DNA from: Lindgomyces ingoldianus
Taxonomy: Eukaryota; Ascomycota; Dothideomycetes; Pleosporales; Lindgomycetaceae
DNA: 64,000 nt
Direction of reading: 5' to 3'
Assembly: GCF_010093535.1 (NCBI RefSeq)
Contig: NW_022985174.1
Location: forward strand, 225,837-289,836
Positions 46,101-56,410 of this stretch are shown here, in pieces. Numbering within the stretch: the stretch's first letter is position 1; every line of letters begins with the position of its first letter. The position numbers and the translations under genes were made by a program. The notes beneath the pieces are model-generated. The model worked only from the letters and a program-made list of their open reading frames with translations. It searched no databases and was not told the origin of the DNA.

Positions 46101-46770
46101 GCCGCTGGTTATGTGGTATAAATGCCTCCGACCACCGGCCTCTCCAGTCATGAAGAGGTATTCCCAGACCCAGGCAACCGGTGCAAACGCTCCAGTAGCT
46201 CTTGTTCCTGTGAACGGGCATGGGTTAGGCCTCGCGTTGGGTCCAACGGATGGGGAGGATCTGCGCAAATTCCAAAACGACGCAATTAGACTGCGGACGC
46301 AGACAAACTCCACCATTGACCCCGGCCCTCCACCCGTCCCAGCCGACATCCCAATCGACAACCGTCATCTTGTCTGCGAGACGCAAGTCGCAGGCTTCAG
46401 AATTCGAAACCCTGCACCTCGACGCGAAACCCTTTGGAAGCGCACCAACAAAGGGCTCGCTATCGACACCGAACTCATAATCCCAGAAGCCGAAATTATT
46501 GACGCTTTCGACAATGTCGTTGGTAGAGTGGTTCCGACGGATCCCCGGAAAGGATTCTCTAGTAGTCCATATGATTTTATTCTTCTTTCGGAGAGTCAGT
46601 ATTGGGGGAATGAAAAGAGGGTTGATGTACCTGGGCTTCCGTTGTACAATGTTATGTTTGTGGAGTGGGAATCAAGGAAGGATTTTGCTACTAGGGTTGG
46701 ATTAGGAAAGATACAGAAGAAGGCTTGGTGGGCTGCTAAGCCTGAGATGAAGGTTGTTATTCTTAAGTGA
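43165..46770 (+). CDS. Large heterokaryon-incompatibility (HET) domain protein
   Basis: A single intronless frame of 1201 residues from the ATG at 43165 (MRSFSKFSKKAAESFSS). Residues 1-260 are Ser/Pro/Thr-rich and disordered, with a proline run. A cysteine-containing block follows (GLCTACSNINFEQFV near 272 and CKFCCLLFDAI near 315), common before HET domains. The HET domain is at about 580-735: TYAALSYVWGAAG, LPIAKTIRDAIEVTRRMGLP, LWVDSLCIIQYDE, QMDRIYGHAAITIVAAEG; then TRAWTLQEKLLSKRMLIF. Near residues 950-970 lies a Lys-Glu-Glu-Gly repeat coded by 12-bp units. HET proteins trigger cell death after fusion of genetically different hyphae; partner unknown. An ankyrin relic lies just downstream. 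Confidence 0.93.
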   Translation: MRSFSKFSKKAAESFSSSPGTGSEGAGDREPGTSSPSKFSFQGSASITKTFTNLRAPASQSPSQPGDQATTTGTPQPTYTPSPPPPPGPPSSEYVVPPSLAQANAQAEGPSISAGPVVPAAPLPPSHSNLDNTSPTPTSFGINTSETTISNESAAPSYHEISRDSPNTPSEIPEEPRRPKLESKSTGFSFTSFRKSPKPDQYSEIESPSERLLPASSTTPSSSKRTESQYKLRVPKTLRSVANLSELEIDLSGGDISIVSESRMKKRRDGLCTACSNINFEQFVSPDSVSKEGEGDKFTRKLIFLDRILRKKKRNNCKFCCLLFDAIAENDPLQHPAVKDHLPQELAGMTFKKWAESQDWTQLVPLYKSAYPFGRSKDSVKLQQEVHGESVLVQGTTDTDQLASEDTAKYASAAGVATLNVAMWNETDTERVKIMATVGTVIPTVTSLMTNLDAKLPVAVSIIIHNANDADAGLLNVDVWGYGNAYRAPLSRISTFNLRIASGYQSGPGGSLNYGKLLRPQVDVEGDCKRWLENCSGQHGQKCDEPSWWNELPPPSGPHFRLIDVNGMRLVQKDMTGNKKDRPTYAALSYVWGAAGKQCLNLHMRNLEDLSSSLEEQPLPIAKTIRDAIEVTRRMGLPYLWVDSLCIIQYDERGEDGPEARASQIEQMDRIYGHAAITIVAAEGLDAEAGLPGISSQPPRNQIAEAVQPNLGINVLLAVQYKNAYGKWDTRAWTLQEKLLSKRMLIFNGGYVSFHCRHSVLREDMPACHAGNGPAQIPWLSLPDKKPTSMIKRAWDGTPVLLRSPFFSEYANLLAQYTSRDMTNSMDALNAVLGLLKVLEKMTNSDKLLTHPSDTTPSDYTLHGLPEKFLDLALLWQPPAAKGVHLTKRAHDDLPSWSWAGWEVSKDPEFDPNAATVFHAKPGVRFEEPFWVATNEDLSLKKVVVREEDGKKEGKEEGKEEGKEEGKEEGMGDAEERFKPLVMWYKCLRPPASPVMKRYSQTQATGANAPVALVPVNGHGLGLALGPTDGEDLRKFQNDAIRLRTQTNSTIDPGPPPVPADIPIDNRHLVCETQVAGFRIRNPAPRRETLWKRTNKGLAIDTELIIPEAEIIDAFDNVVGRVVPTDPRKGFSSSPYDFILLSESQYWGNEKRVDVPGLPLYNVMFVEWESRKDFATRVGLGKIQKKAWWAAKPEMKVVILK
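46012..46071 (+). repeat. 12-bp tandem repeat inside the HET gene
   Basis: Five units, the first two slightly different (GGCAAGAAGGAG, GGCAAGGAGGAG) and the last three identical (GGTAAGGAGGAG). Each unit codes one G-K-E-E or G-K-K-E tetrapeptide, so copy-number change keeps frame. Such in-frame repeats are prone to length change between strains. Confidence 0.9.
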
Positions 46771-48536
46771 GGTTTTCGTTGGGCATGTAGGCTTCTTGAA
46801 GCCTGATCTCCTCTCAATCTTTGGTTGCGGTTCGCAGAGCATCAGTTATGTCTATTCCGGGGATTGGTCTTCGTATCCTTACCTCGAAATTTTCGAAGTT
46901 CTTAGACATCTTCCCAATTATCGCATTAACTGTCGATGAAGTTCCCTGGGGCGGATTAGGTAAGGCAAACGACTTGCTCGAATTAAGGCGAACGTTAACA
47001 AAATGCAAACTTTGACATTAAATTACCCCTACCTTGTTCTGCGTTGGGCAATAAGCAGTCGCAAGTACGCAGTTGTCTATATTGCTACTCCTTTTCGCCT
47101 CATACAGCCAAAGCCTTGATCAACCAAACCGTCTCCCAGGGAACGCAGAGCCGAATAAACAGGTTTGCTAACGCATCACCTCCCCTAGACTACTACTTTA
47201 TCTAGCTAGATTAAGCCTTCCATCCCGCTACCCCTTACAGAAATATCTTGCAAATGAAGCAACTGAACAACTCAAAGTATGGCCTCGAACGCTCTGGACT
47301 ACATGTCTACGGAACACCACTCCACGTGGCAGTCTTCTGTCGATCAGATAGATGCAGGTCCAAATAGACAATGGAACGCAGTACTACGCGAGCAAAGACT
47401 TTAAAACTCTTTAATGCATGCGCGTCGGCAGATCTCGATGATTTACCTGCTACGGCGTTGTCTCGACCGTGTACAATCTGGCTATGAAGCTCCTCCACGC
47501 AAGAGGCGCAAGTCCAAACGTAAGGGTGGCAGAGACAAGGCTTTACGCATTATCGCTTCTAAGAAGCCTTTTATTCCGGAAAATGGTGGCAATGATGAGG
47601 AAGGCATTAAGATCCTTCTCTCCTATGATGCCGATGTTTATATCCCGAATGGAGAATTCAACGAGCCGCTGCAAGTGCTGTTGGAACAATACTCTAATGG
47701 CCAAGCTGTGCTTTGAAATGGGAAATTGATTTCGTTTGGACTGGCCAGCAGGAAAGAACAAGTTCAGCGAAGCCATGCTTAATAATGCATGCGCAAAGTA
47801 GGATACCTAAGTCGTGGAAGGGCTTCTGAATGGTGCAGCAGACGTGAATGAGCATTGCTGGGCTGGATTCGACGAAGAAGAGGAAAGTTGAAATGTGCGC
47901 AAAATAGGTGAGATATGAAGGGCTGTTGGTGGACTGCCAGGAGTGGTAAATACAGGAAGCCGTAAGGAGCTAAATTCGCAAACATATGTAACCTGACTGC
48001 ACGTGATCATGATATGCTTACCAGAAGGGTCTTGACTCAATCAGAGCGATTCTGTCGGCGGCCAGGGAGAGAGATTTTTAAGGACGTGAAGAAATGGCAG
48101 CTTGGCGCTCCTAAGCACTGTACATAAGAAGCATTTGCAGCAAAATGAGAAAGAGCATTTTCAAGAGTGAACGAGGACCCTTCAACGTTGAGGTAGGTGG
48201 AGAATTGCATCGAAATAAGAGAATTGAGAAAATACTCCTTACTTATAGCCAAGGAGTAGTTGTAGGGCAAACAGATAAAAACAATCTAGTCGGATATCAA
48301 GGGCTGGCTAGCAACAAATCTCAGCCATGGAGTGGGCTTCAACCCTCCGCATCTTCTTTCTGAAACTCATATGCCCCCAAAATGGAGTTGGCTCCTTCGC
48401 TTATGTGCCCATCGGCTTGCCGATCCTACGGTCAGGGTTTATACATTCCCAGTGAACATTGCGATGCTGGCGCATCTCAATTTGTCCTCGTCCTTCGTCT
48501 CTCTCTCCAACCATTCTCTCTTGATAGAAATTCGCC
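46771..48536. other. Intergenic with ankyrin relic
   Basis: Outside the ankyrin-like relic (47410-47890) I see no gene. 47890-48536 is the 3' flank of vtc1 plus unassigned sequence. Confidence 0.5.
47410..47890 (+). pseudogene. Ankyrin-repeat protein relic
   Basis: Fragments of ankyrin repeats appear in changing frames: YNLAMKLLHARGASPNVR near 47472-47525, EEGIKILLSYDADVYIPNGE near 47600-47660, and VVEGLLNGAADVNEH near 47812-47856. The pattern of a helix ending in L-L-x-x-G-A-D/S-x-N/D is that of ankyrin repeats. Stops and frameshifts separate the pieces and introns do not fix them. Its position just after the HET gene, on the same strand, suggests it was once a separate ankyrin gene or the lost tail of a HET-ankyrin gene. 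Confidence 0.55.
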
Positions 48537-48979
48537 TCACTTATGACCACCCCCTGCCCCCGTAACCCTCAAAATAAAATTTACCACCACCGCCGCAAAT
48601 AAAGCAATGGCCAGGATTGTCGGGCCTAGCCTATCGTCAAAGCCTCCCTGTCCTCTCATCCGTATGCTCTTCGCTCTCCAATGGAAGGTAAACAGTGCAT
48701 ACACCATTGCGGCCATAGCCACGAGTGTAAAGAGGCCGGCGGATATCTGACCGACCTTATCGCCGAAGTTGAGCAGCCCGATTGCGAGGCCACCGAGAAT
48801 GACGGTGAAGTTGAGCCATGAGAGGAAAGTGCGCTCGTTGGCGAAGAAGACTTTGGGCTCGACGCGCGTGGGAAGTGCGATGCGTTTACCTGAGAAATGT
48901 TGGTTGGGATGAGACTGGGGGAGGGGTGGCTGTGGAGGGGGTTACCTGGGGCTGTTTGGAGGAGAGGTTGGGTGGACAT
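48537..48979 (-). CDS. VTC1: Vacuolar transporter chaperone subunit Vtc1
   Basis: Two exons, 48979-48946 and 48889-48537 (56-nt intron), encode 128 residues. The protein matches Vtc1 throughout: [72 protein letters not shown] and the last transmembrane helix [10 protein letters not shown]. It has three transmembrane helices with conserved charged residues (Arg in ANERTFLSW, Glu) that line the polyphosphate channel. Vtc1 is a subunit of the VTC complex that makes polyphosphate from ATP and moves it into the vacuole; it lacks the SPX and catalytic domains carried by Vtc2-4. It is divergent from the Tctex gene. Confidence 0.96.
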
Positions 48980-49401
48980 GGTGGTTGATGCACCCCAGCT
49001 GCGAGAAACGAACAGGATATGGGAATGGGAAGCTCGAATTGGGGGACAATTGGCTATATATGAACCCGTACGGATATGCTACAGCTCGACAGCAGGCTTT
49101 GAGCGAAAGGTTAAGTTATCGAGCAGAGGAGGTCAAGAAAAGCTCTTGCGACGGCGGAAGTGAGGACAATGCACGTTTCCCAGCGCTGCGATGTGATCGG
49201 TCCAACCAGCTTGCTCGGGTGGAGCGAAGGCGAGTCAACTTGAGAAGCCCCAGCCGTCCACGTGACGAGTGAGTCGTGAACACGGAATTTGCACCGCCAA
49301 ACAACCGACCGTAAACATCCCTCTCAACTCCCTAACTCACCACACTGCTATTCCTCTCCCACTGCGTCTGATTCCTAGCAGCACAACAAAACCCAATCAT
49401 A
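48980..49401. other. Divergent promoter region, vtc1 / Tctex
   Basis: About 420 bp between the two start codons. No regulatory motif I would stand behind; pyrimidine-rich tract just upstream of the plus-strand start. Confidence 0.5.
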
Positions 49402-49983
49402 ATGGCTGTAAGAAATCAACTTGTATTGTTAAGTGAAGTGGTCCTAATTTGGTTACAGTCCCCACTATCAACCGAAGAGCTCACGCAGATCGCCAACGCT
49501 GTAGGCACACGACCCTAAACGCTTTACGGCCTCAACTCACAATACCTCTAGGCCTGCGAAAAGGCGCTCGGCTCCGCAGAAAGCTACCAACACTCCCTAG
49601 TCGCCGACTGGAATTCAGCAATCATTGTAAATTCTCCTTCCCCCCTTCCCTCCATCCCATCTTTCCCCTCTCTCACTGTTAAAACATGTTTTGATCTGAT
49701 CTGAGCTCACACTTTACCCCAGAACGAAATTCTCCGCGTCGTCATCGAGAAGACCAAAGGTGGTCCTCACGACATCCCGCCCTTTAAATACATTGCCAAC
49801 TGCACCATCATCCAGCACATCAGCTCGTCGTCCGAGCACGCAACCGGTGGTCGCCGTGGTATGCACAGCGCTGTTGGCGCTTACTGGAATAACGAGAAGG
49901 ATGGAACCTGGAGTTATAAATGGGAGGGTGCAGAGAAAAAGGGTATGGATATTGTGATTAGTTTAACCTGGGTTGGATTGTAG
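49402..49983 (+). CDS. Tctex-1-type dynein light chain
   Basis: Four exons (49402-49407, 49459-49500, 49552-49626, 49723-49983) give 127 residues. The first exon codes only Met-Ala. Joining yields SPLSTEELTQIANAACEKAL, WNSAIINEILRVVIEK, FKYIANCTIIQHI and MHSAVGAYWNNEKDGTWSYK followed by GMDIVISLTWVGL. The I-I-N-E-I-L and F-K-Y-x-x-x-C-x-I-x-Q motifs define the Tctex-1/DYNLT family. Light chains of this family dimerise and link dynein intermediate chains to cargo; in filamentous fungi dynein drives nuclear and endosome movement. Confidence 0.94.
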
Positions 49984-51062
49984 ATCTGCCGACGTAAATT
50001 GCTGATCTGCGGATGGACCATGTGAAATTTGGGGAAAGGCGCGATTGTAGGAGTGAAAAATGATGATGATGATGATGAGGGCCTTGGATAAGAGTTTCTG
50101 CTCTGACGACTTGCATCAGCGGGTGCCCGGCGTCTGATCGACCACTATCTTCTATATTTATTTTCATCTGTGGTCACTGGTCTCCATACTTCGTACATTC
50201 CATGGAGAAAACGCCTTTGCACATACTTGCTTGGGTATGAAATTGGACCGGTTGAAAAGTCCTTCCAATAATCCATCTTTCTCGTCCATCTTACTCCCCG
50301 TCTACCCTTCCACTTCCACTCCAGATCTTCCAGCCCCAGAAGGGACAATACAGCACAGATAGAGTTTCAAAATTATATCACGTTCTCGCCCAATTCCCCC
50401 CCACGATCCCATTCGCCGGGAACCTTGTTCCTTGATGCCAGGACTCCAATGTTGTGATAGGTTGCCCAATCTCCGCCTCAAACGCCAACATTCGCTAAAT
50501 TCGACACCCACATGATCCGGACGAAAGAGGAGCGAGTTCACAGCGGAGAAGGTGCTAATTTCAAATCAGAAACAAATCTACATTGTCTTCCATAGCGTAG
50601 CTGGGATACCCTAGACCGTGGTATTCGCAGGTTTGAAGATTTGCGAGATCTGTTGGTTTGGGTATTCTGCATCCGGTCAACGTGTAACATGACAGAGGCA
50701 ATTTGGGACTAAACTTTGTATCCTTTGTATCCTTCTGAGGTCCTCCCTAATTCTAGCAAGAGGCTTGTTTGGCTCTGCCCTGGTTATGTTCCAAGTTGGG
50801 TAAGAAGGTGCAGTGGATGATAGAAGTTTTTTGAACAAGTATGATTTCCCAAGATTTATCAAGCTGCCCATCCCATCCTCTCATGCCATCATAAGTACCG
50901 TTCATGCGTTGTTCCGTTGCCGATATGCATGGCTTGCCCTTCCCCCCAGCGCTTAGAATAGAAGAAAAGCAACAAGTACGGACAACCGTGTCAGCAATCA
51001 AACCCGAAAAAAGCCAGGGCAGGTCTAAGGAAATCTAGTAAATCCAAGGGAAAGAATTGGGC
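49984..51062. other. Convergent 3' region, nothing recognised
   Basis: Between the stops of the Tctex (plus) and bZIP (minus) genes. Contains a short ATG trinucleotide repeat (about 50061-50078) and unassigned frames. Confidence 0.55.
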
Positions 51063-52314
51063 CTAAGCCTTTGGGTCCTTCACCGCAGTGCCCACTCCGT
51101 CAGTCCTGTTGCCCGTACTCCGCTCTCCAGACGCGTTTTCCTTCTCGTGCTTCTTCAGCAGCGCGCTGATATCCGAAATTGACGACTTGCCCCCGTTTTT
51201 CTCCGTGATCAGGCCCTTGAGCCAAGTGTTCTCTGTCTCTAGTTGCTGGATCCTGTTTTCCAGCAGGTTGACCTTCTCTGTCATTTCCTTCGCCGTCTTC
51301 TCCAGCGCCTGCTCGCGCTGCTTCTTCTTGACGCGGAAGCGTGCGCTGGCAGCTGTGTTGCGACGGCGCTTGTCCTCCTCCGCGGCGACGCGGGCAGCTT
51401 CATCTATTGCTTGGTGACTATGCGCATCCTCATTATCGAGTTTGCGCTTCTTACCAGAGTGGTCAAACTGTGGCGTGACAGGAGACACGGAGCTCGTGAC
51501 AGGCGAGGCGAAGTTGGGCGGGATTGGGAACGAGCTTTGCTGTGGTTGTTGGGAGTGAGGCAGGCTCGGGATGGACTGATCCACAATGGGATTCGAGAAG
51601 CCTGAGAAATCGGCAAATTGAAAGTCGCCTGAGAAAGGGTCGAAGTTAGTCATGGCAGTTAGGAATAGGAGAGAGGGAAATGCGCTACGGAAAGGGAGGC
51701 CGCAGCGTCGTGGTCGTTGGGGAGAATCACGGGCAATTGCGTGCTTTGGGGGGAGATGTTTAGCTAGTGAGAGCGCTGCTCTCGTTGAAGGGCTGATGCA
51801 GGCTGAGATGCAGTGAGAGGGCGTGTGTGAATGGCTGCTGGGCGTGGGGTTTGGTGCGGTGGTGCAATGCAGGCGCTCTGGCGGGGTCGGCATGGTCCCT
51901 GGGCCACCAGCTATTGGACGCACAGGCGTGCCCGGGGTAATGTAACAGCGAAACACAAGCAACGCGAGCGGGACGATGCAGCCATCGAAGAGTGAAACAC
52001 TTACCATCGAGATTGAAGTCCATTTTCGGTTCGCGTGAGCCGGTGGTCTTGTGCGCGCTGTCGCTAAAGTCCTTTGTCTCCGACGGATTCAGCTGGGTGG
52101 GCGTCTGGTCGACGTCAAGGTTGAAGTCCAGAGCCTGCGGGTCGAACTCGCCGTTGCCCGCATCCCAGTCGATGAAATCTGAGTTCGAGAACAGTGCAAG
52201 ATCCTCCTCGAGATTGAGCGGCTCGGCCAAATGGTCCAGGTTCGACGTGGGAATGTTCAGGCCGGCGACGTATTGGGACACGTTGGGCCCGCGTCGCCCG
52301 TTGTACCCTGACAT
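51063..52314 (-). CDS. metR: bZIP transcription factor MetR/Cys-3 (sulfur regulator)
   Basis: Two exons, 52314-52005 and 51628-51063, encode 291 residues; the intron is unusually long (376 nt, GTAAGT..TTTCTCAG). The N-terminal half has an acidic part (PLNLEEDLALFSNSDFIDWD), an activation-like region. At the C-terminus the basic region DKRRRNTAASARFRVKKKQR and the zipper EMTEKVNLLENRIQQLETEN then WLKGLITEKNGG match the Neurospora CYS-3 and Aspergillus MetR proteins closely. These factors switch on sulfate uptake and cysteine and methionine supply genes when sulfur is scarce; their level is controlled by the SCF(Met30/SconB) ubiquitin ligase. The intron is open in the exon-2 frame and contains an in-frame ATG (MTNFDPFSG), so a second, shorter form could be made. 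Confidence 0.88.
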
Positions 52315-53070
52315 GAGGATATCGATGCCAGTCGCGAGGTCCTATTCAGCTTCCGCTTTGGGGGGGGATTTGGAATATATCGTAGACGGCGGTGGTGTTT
52401 TGTCCGGGTAATGGAGGGGGGAGGTATGGTTGCGTCAAGATGAGTAATTCCGGAACTGAGTTTATGTATTGCAGATCTGGTACGCCGGATACGACACCGC
52501 AGGATGGCCTCGAAGGAGCGCAAACAGGCGGTTGAAGTGCAGCAGGATTTTGGCAGGTAGATCGTTGCGAGGTGGTGATGTTGAGAAGTGTAAAAGGTCT
52601 GGTGAGGGAAGATTTGCTGGTGCGCCGTTGCTCACAAAGCCAGCCCCGCGTACGGCCGCCCTTTCCCTTTTGAGGCCTTGGTACTTTAGGGTCGAGCGGA
52701 CTGGGCCCGGCCACCGGCAGACGCACCCTTTGCCCGTGTTGAGTCGGTCAAATTGGTTTAATTTCAGTGTGGCGCTTCTCGCGGTGGTGAACACAATTGA
52801 AGTGGGGGTTCTGCAGTGCTGCGGGCATCTTGGGTTCCTGCTGGCTTGTGGTTGTGTCCAATCGTCCCCCGCTCTGGGCTTGAAAAGGCGGCGGTCGTGG
52901 CGCATTTGTCATCACAGCCCTCGGAGAAAGAATCTGCATCCGAGCTTCAGCCACCGGCCAGGCCCAACACAGTCATCCGATGCGAAGCCGGACTAATCCT
53001 TCGATGTGCCAAGAATTGTGCACGTGATTATGGCTCCGGGCGTACCCGTTTCTGTCGGTTTGGGTAGTCC

Positions 53071-53207
53071 TGTCACCAACAAAGGTGGAACATAGTAGGA
53101 GGGCGATTCAGGACAAAATTCTGCATCTTATGCATATCCTCCGAGATTCTACTAAGATGTTTAATAGATTAACGCTGCCCTACTTATGTTTCCACGTTAG
53201 CTGAGTA
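53071..53207. mobile_element. MITE-like inverted-repeat element, copy 2
   Basis: About 137 bp. The left end TGTCACCAACAAAGGTGGAA and then CATAGTAGGAGGGCG is mirrored by the right end, whose reverse complement reads CGTGGAAACATAAGTAGGGC. Internal text (GATTCTACTAAGATG) resembles that of the copy at 62313-62454. Confidence 0.55.
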
Positions 53208-53211
53208 CAGC

Positions 53212-53278
53212 TTTTATCACACAACGTGGAATACAATTAGGCCAGTCTCTGATTAGAACCCTTGCTGGAATTCGGAAG
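53212..53278. mobile_element. Partial copy of the same element
   Basis: Starts TTTATCACACAACGTGGAAT and shows weaker similarity to the first 60 bp of the copy at 62318 (for example GCTGGAATTC against GCTAGAATCT). The other end is missing. Confidence 0.45.
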
Positions 53279-53542
53279 CGGGTTAACATGATGATGCAAA
53301 CTCTTGGCCTAGACCCGTCGCATCTAAGTTTAGAATAGAAGGCTTGATGCTCATTATTACATAGGCACTCGAGATACGCAAAATGACAGATCCGGTAGCA
53401 ACCCAAACTCATAAACCTTTATTCATTCCTCCTCGCGCTAGTCCAATACCAAACCAAAACCAAAACAATACGCCAGAGTACAGGGCAGTCGCCTGCTTCC
53501 ACCAGTCTAACTTCTACCTATGCAAAGACCGATCCTACAATC

Positions 53543-56410
53543 TTACCCACTACACATGACACATGCCTCCTTGTTCTCTATCGAACAAGCAAGCACGGCA
53601 TCAGAATAGATGTCGTCTTCACGTGCACCACTCTCCTCTTCCTGGTCTTCCTCCTGCTTGACAGCCGGTTCGGGAAGAGCTTCCTCTTCTGCAGGCTTGC
53701 CAGTGGGATCCGAAGTAAGAAGTTTGGGGCTGTCGCCCTCCTCTGCATCTGCTGTGAATGGCTTCGAGGCAAGAACGCTATCCTTGGAGTTGGTGGGCAA
53801 CCGCTTGTTCTCTGAGGTCGGAGGCGGAGTAGCAGAGGCGGTTAGAGCACCGTTGGCAGTGCCGTTGGGAGTCTTAGCCATGTACATTGGTCGAGGCACC
53901 GATGATGGAGAGGGTGAGCTTTGGTAGCTACCGCCTGCGAAGCCCCTTTTCTTGGAGCCAAGGGTACGAGCTACGTTAGTATCGGCAACCTTGAGGGCCT
54001 CTTGATCGACCGTGAACTGAATTGGAGCCGAGGCGGCCATCGTTCGGAGATAGTACATGCCAGTCTTCAGGCCAAGCTTCCATCCAGCAAAGTGCATCGA
54101 AGTTATCTTGCCCATTGTTGGCTCCTTCATGTGGATGTTGAGAGACTGAGACTGGTCGATAAAGGCACCACGATCTGCAGCCATCTGGACAATGGTACGC
54201 TGGGAGATCTCCCATACAGTCTTGTAGAGGGCTTTGATATCATCGGGAATATTAGGGATCCTTTGAATAGAGCCACCGTCGGCGATAATACGGTTCTTCA
54301 TGTTATCGGACCACAGGCCCATGTCGACGAGGTCCTTGAGCAGCCATGGGTTCACGACTTGGAACTCGCCTGCCAGGACACGACGGGAGTAAATGTTGGA
54401 TGTATAAGGCTCGAAGCACTCGTTATTACCGAGGATCTGAGAAGTGGAAGCCGTCGGCATGGGTGCAACGAGAAGGGAGTTGCGGACACCATGCTGAGCA
54501 ATTTTCGCCTTCAGGGCATCCCAATCCCAGAGATCAGTGGGAGTGACATTCCACATGTCATACTGGAGAATCCCCTGGGAGACAGGAGAACCTTCGTACG
54601 TCTCATAAGGGCCCAATTCTTTAGCCAAGTCGCAAGACGAGGTGAGAGCAGCATGGTAGATTGTCTCAAAGATCTGGATGTTCAGTTTCCTCGCTTCAGG
54701 GGAGTCGAAGGGCAAGCGCAGAGCGAGGAACGCATCAGCAAGGCCTTGGACACCGAGACCAACGGGTCTATGCCTAAAGTTGCTCTTGCGGGCCTCCGGG
54801 ACTGGATAGTGGTTAACCTCGATAATCTTGTTGAGGTTACGAGTGACAATGTAGGTGACCTCGTGGAGCTTCTGGAAGTCGTACTCCCCACGCTGGATGT
54901 CAACATAGGAAGGGAGGGCAAGTGATGCTAGGTTGCAGACGGCAACCTCATCAGGGGCGGTGTACTCGATGATCTCAGTGCAAAGGTTGGAACTGCGGAT
55001 GGTTCCGAGGTTTTTCTGGTTGCTCTTACGGTTGCATGCGTCTTTGTAGAGCATGTAGGGGTTCCCAGTCTCAGTTTGAGCCTCGAGAATGGCGTACCAA
55101 AGCTTTTGAGCACGAACTGTCTCGCGACCGCGACCCTCGACCTCATACTTGTGGTACAACTCCTCGAACTCGTCGCCATATACATCGGCTAGGCCAGGAC
55201 ACTCGTTCGGACAGAAGAGAGTCCATTCACCGTTCTCCTGCACCCGCTTCATGAAGAGGTCTGGAATCCACAAGGCGTAGAAGAGATCTCGGGCACGGAT
55301 TTCCTCCTTTCCGTGATTCTTCCGGAGGTCAAGAAAACTGAAGACATCGGCGTGCCATGGTTCCAGGTAGATGGCGAAGGCACCAGGGCGCTTGTTACCA
55401 CCTTGGTCAACATAGCGAGCAGTGTTGTTATAGACACGAAGCATCGGGATGAGTCCATTGGAAGTTCCATTCGTTCCACCAATGTATGAGCCGGTAGCAC
55501 GAATGCGGTGAACATTAAGGCCAATACCGCCGGCGGTCTTGGAAATCATGGCGCAGGTCTTCAGTGTGTCGTAGATACCTTCGATACTGTCTTCCTTCAT
55601 ATCGATGAGGAAGCAGGACGACATCTGTGGGGAAGGTGTTCCAGCGTTGAACAGCGTTGGAGACGCGTGTGTGAAGTACTTGTTGGACATGTAGTTGTAT
55701 GTCTCAATCGCCTTCTCAATATCCTCACCGTGAATACCGACTGCCACACGCATGAGCATGTGTTGTGGGCGTTCGGCAATCTTGCCATTTATGCGGAGGA
55801 GATATGAACGCTCAAGCGTCTTGAAGCCAAAGAATTGGTAGTTGAAATCGCGATCGTATACGATGGCGGAATTAAGATCGTCTGCGTTTTTCATTACGAT
55901 ATCGTATATCGAGTCCGAGATCATCGGCTGATGTGTCCCGTTCTTGGGATTTACATAGTCGTGTAGGTCTGAAATCACAGCAGAGAACTGCTTCTTGGTC
56001 TGCTTGTGGAGGTTTGACACTGCGATACGTGCAGCGAGGATGGCATAGTCAGGGTGGGTGACAGTCATATACGCTGCGGTCTCGGCGGCCTGGATAATGT
56101 TAGTACTTGAACCCGGAGTGAAGTGTGATAGGACGATTTCTTACCAAGTTGTCCAGCTCAATCGTCGTGACACCCTGGTACACACCAGAGATGACCTTCT
56201 GGGTGATTGCGGCGGGATCAATGTGCTCCGGGTCTAGTCCATAACACAACCTGGAGACTCGGGCCGTAATCTTGTCGAACTGCACGCGTTCTTTGCGTCC
56301 ATCTAGTGGCACAATATTAGCACCGTCGACGATGTAGGAAGCAGCAGGTGCAAGAACTGCAATTGGAAGAAAAACTCGGGCTATTACTTACCACGCTTGA
56401 AGACAAACAT
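53543..56410 (-). CDS. RNR1: Ribonucleoside-diphosphate reductase large subunit
   Basis: Three exons, 56410-56392, 56302-56145 and 56089-53543, encode 907 residues; introns are 89 and 55 nt. The first exon (MFVFKR) joins [19 protein letters not shown], the ATP-cone that senses ATP/dATP. Catalytic features include [39 protein letters not shown] and [12 protein letters not shown] with the radical-site residues, and [17 protein letters not shown]. The last residues, KEACVMCSG, hold the Cys-x-x-Cys pair that re-reduces the active site. The tail before this (about 755-890) is Pro/Ser/Glu-rich. The enzyme makes dNDPs from NDPs with the R2 subunit; its promoter carries a G1/S box. Confidence 0.97.

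Larger units (their letters stand above)
52315..53542. other. Upstream of metR and downstream of RNR1; element remnants
   Basis: Contains the inverted-repeat element at 53071-53207 and a partial copy just after it. Open frames at 52460-52996 show no family and probably cover the metR promoter and leader. Confidence 0.5.

Noticed and set aside
53921..54925. 334-codon plus-strand frame
   Set aside because: Antisense to the conserved coding sequence of ribonucleotide reductase.
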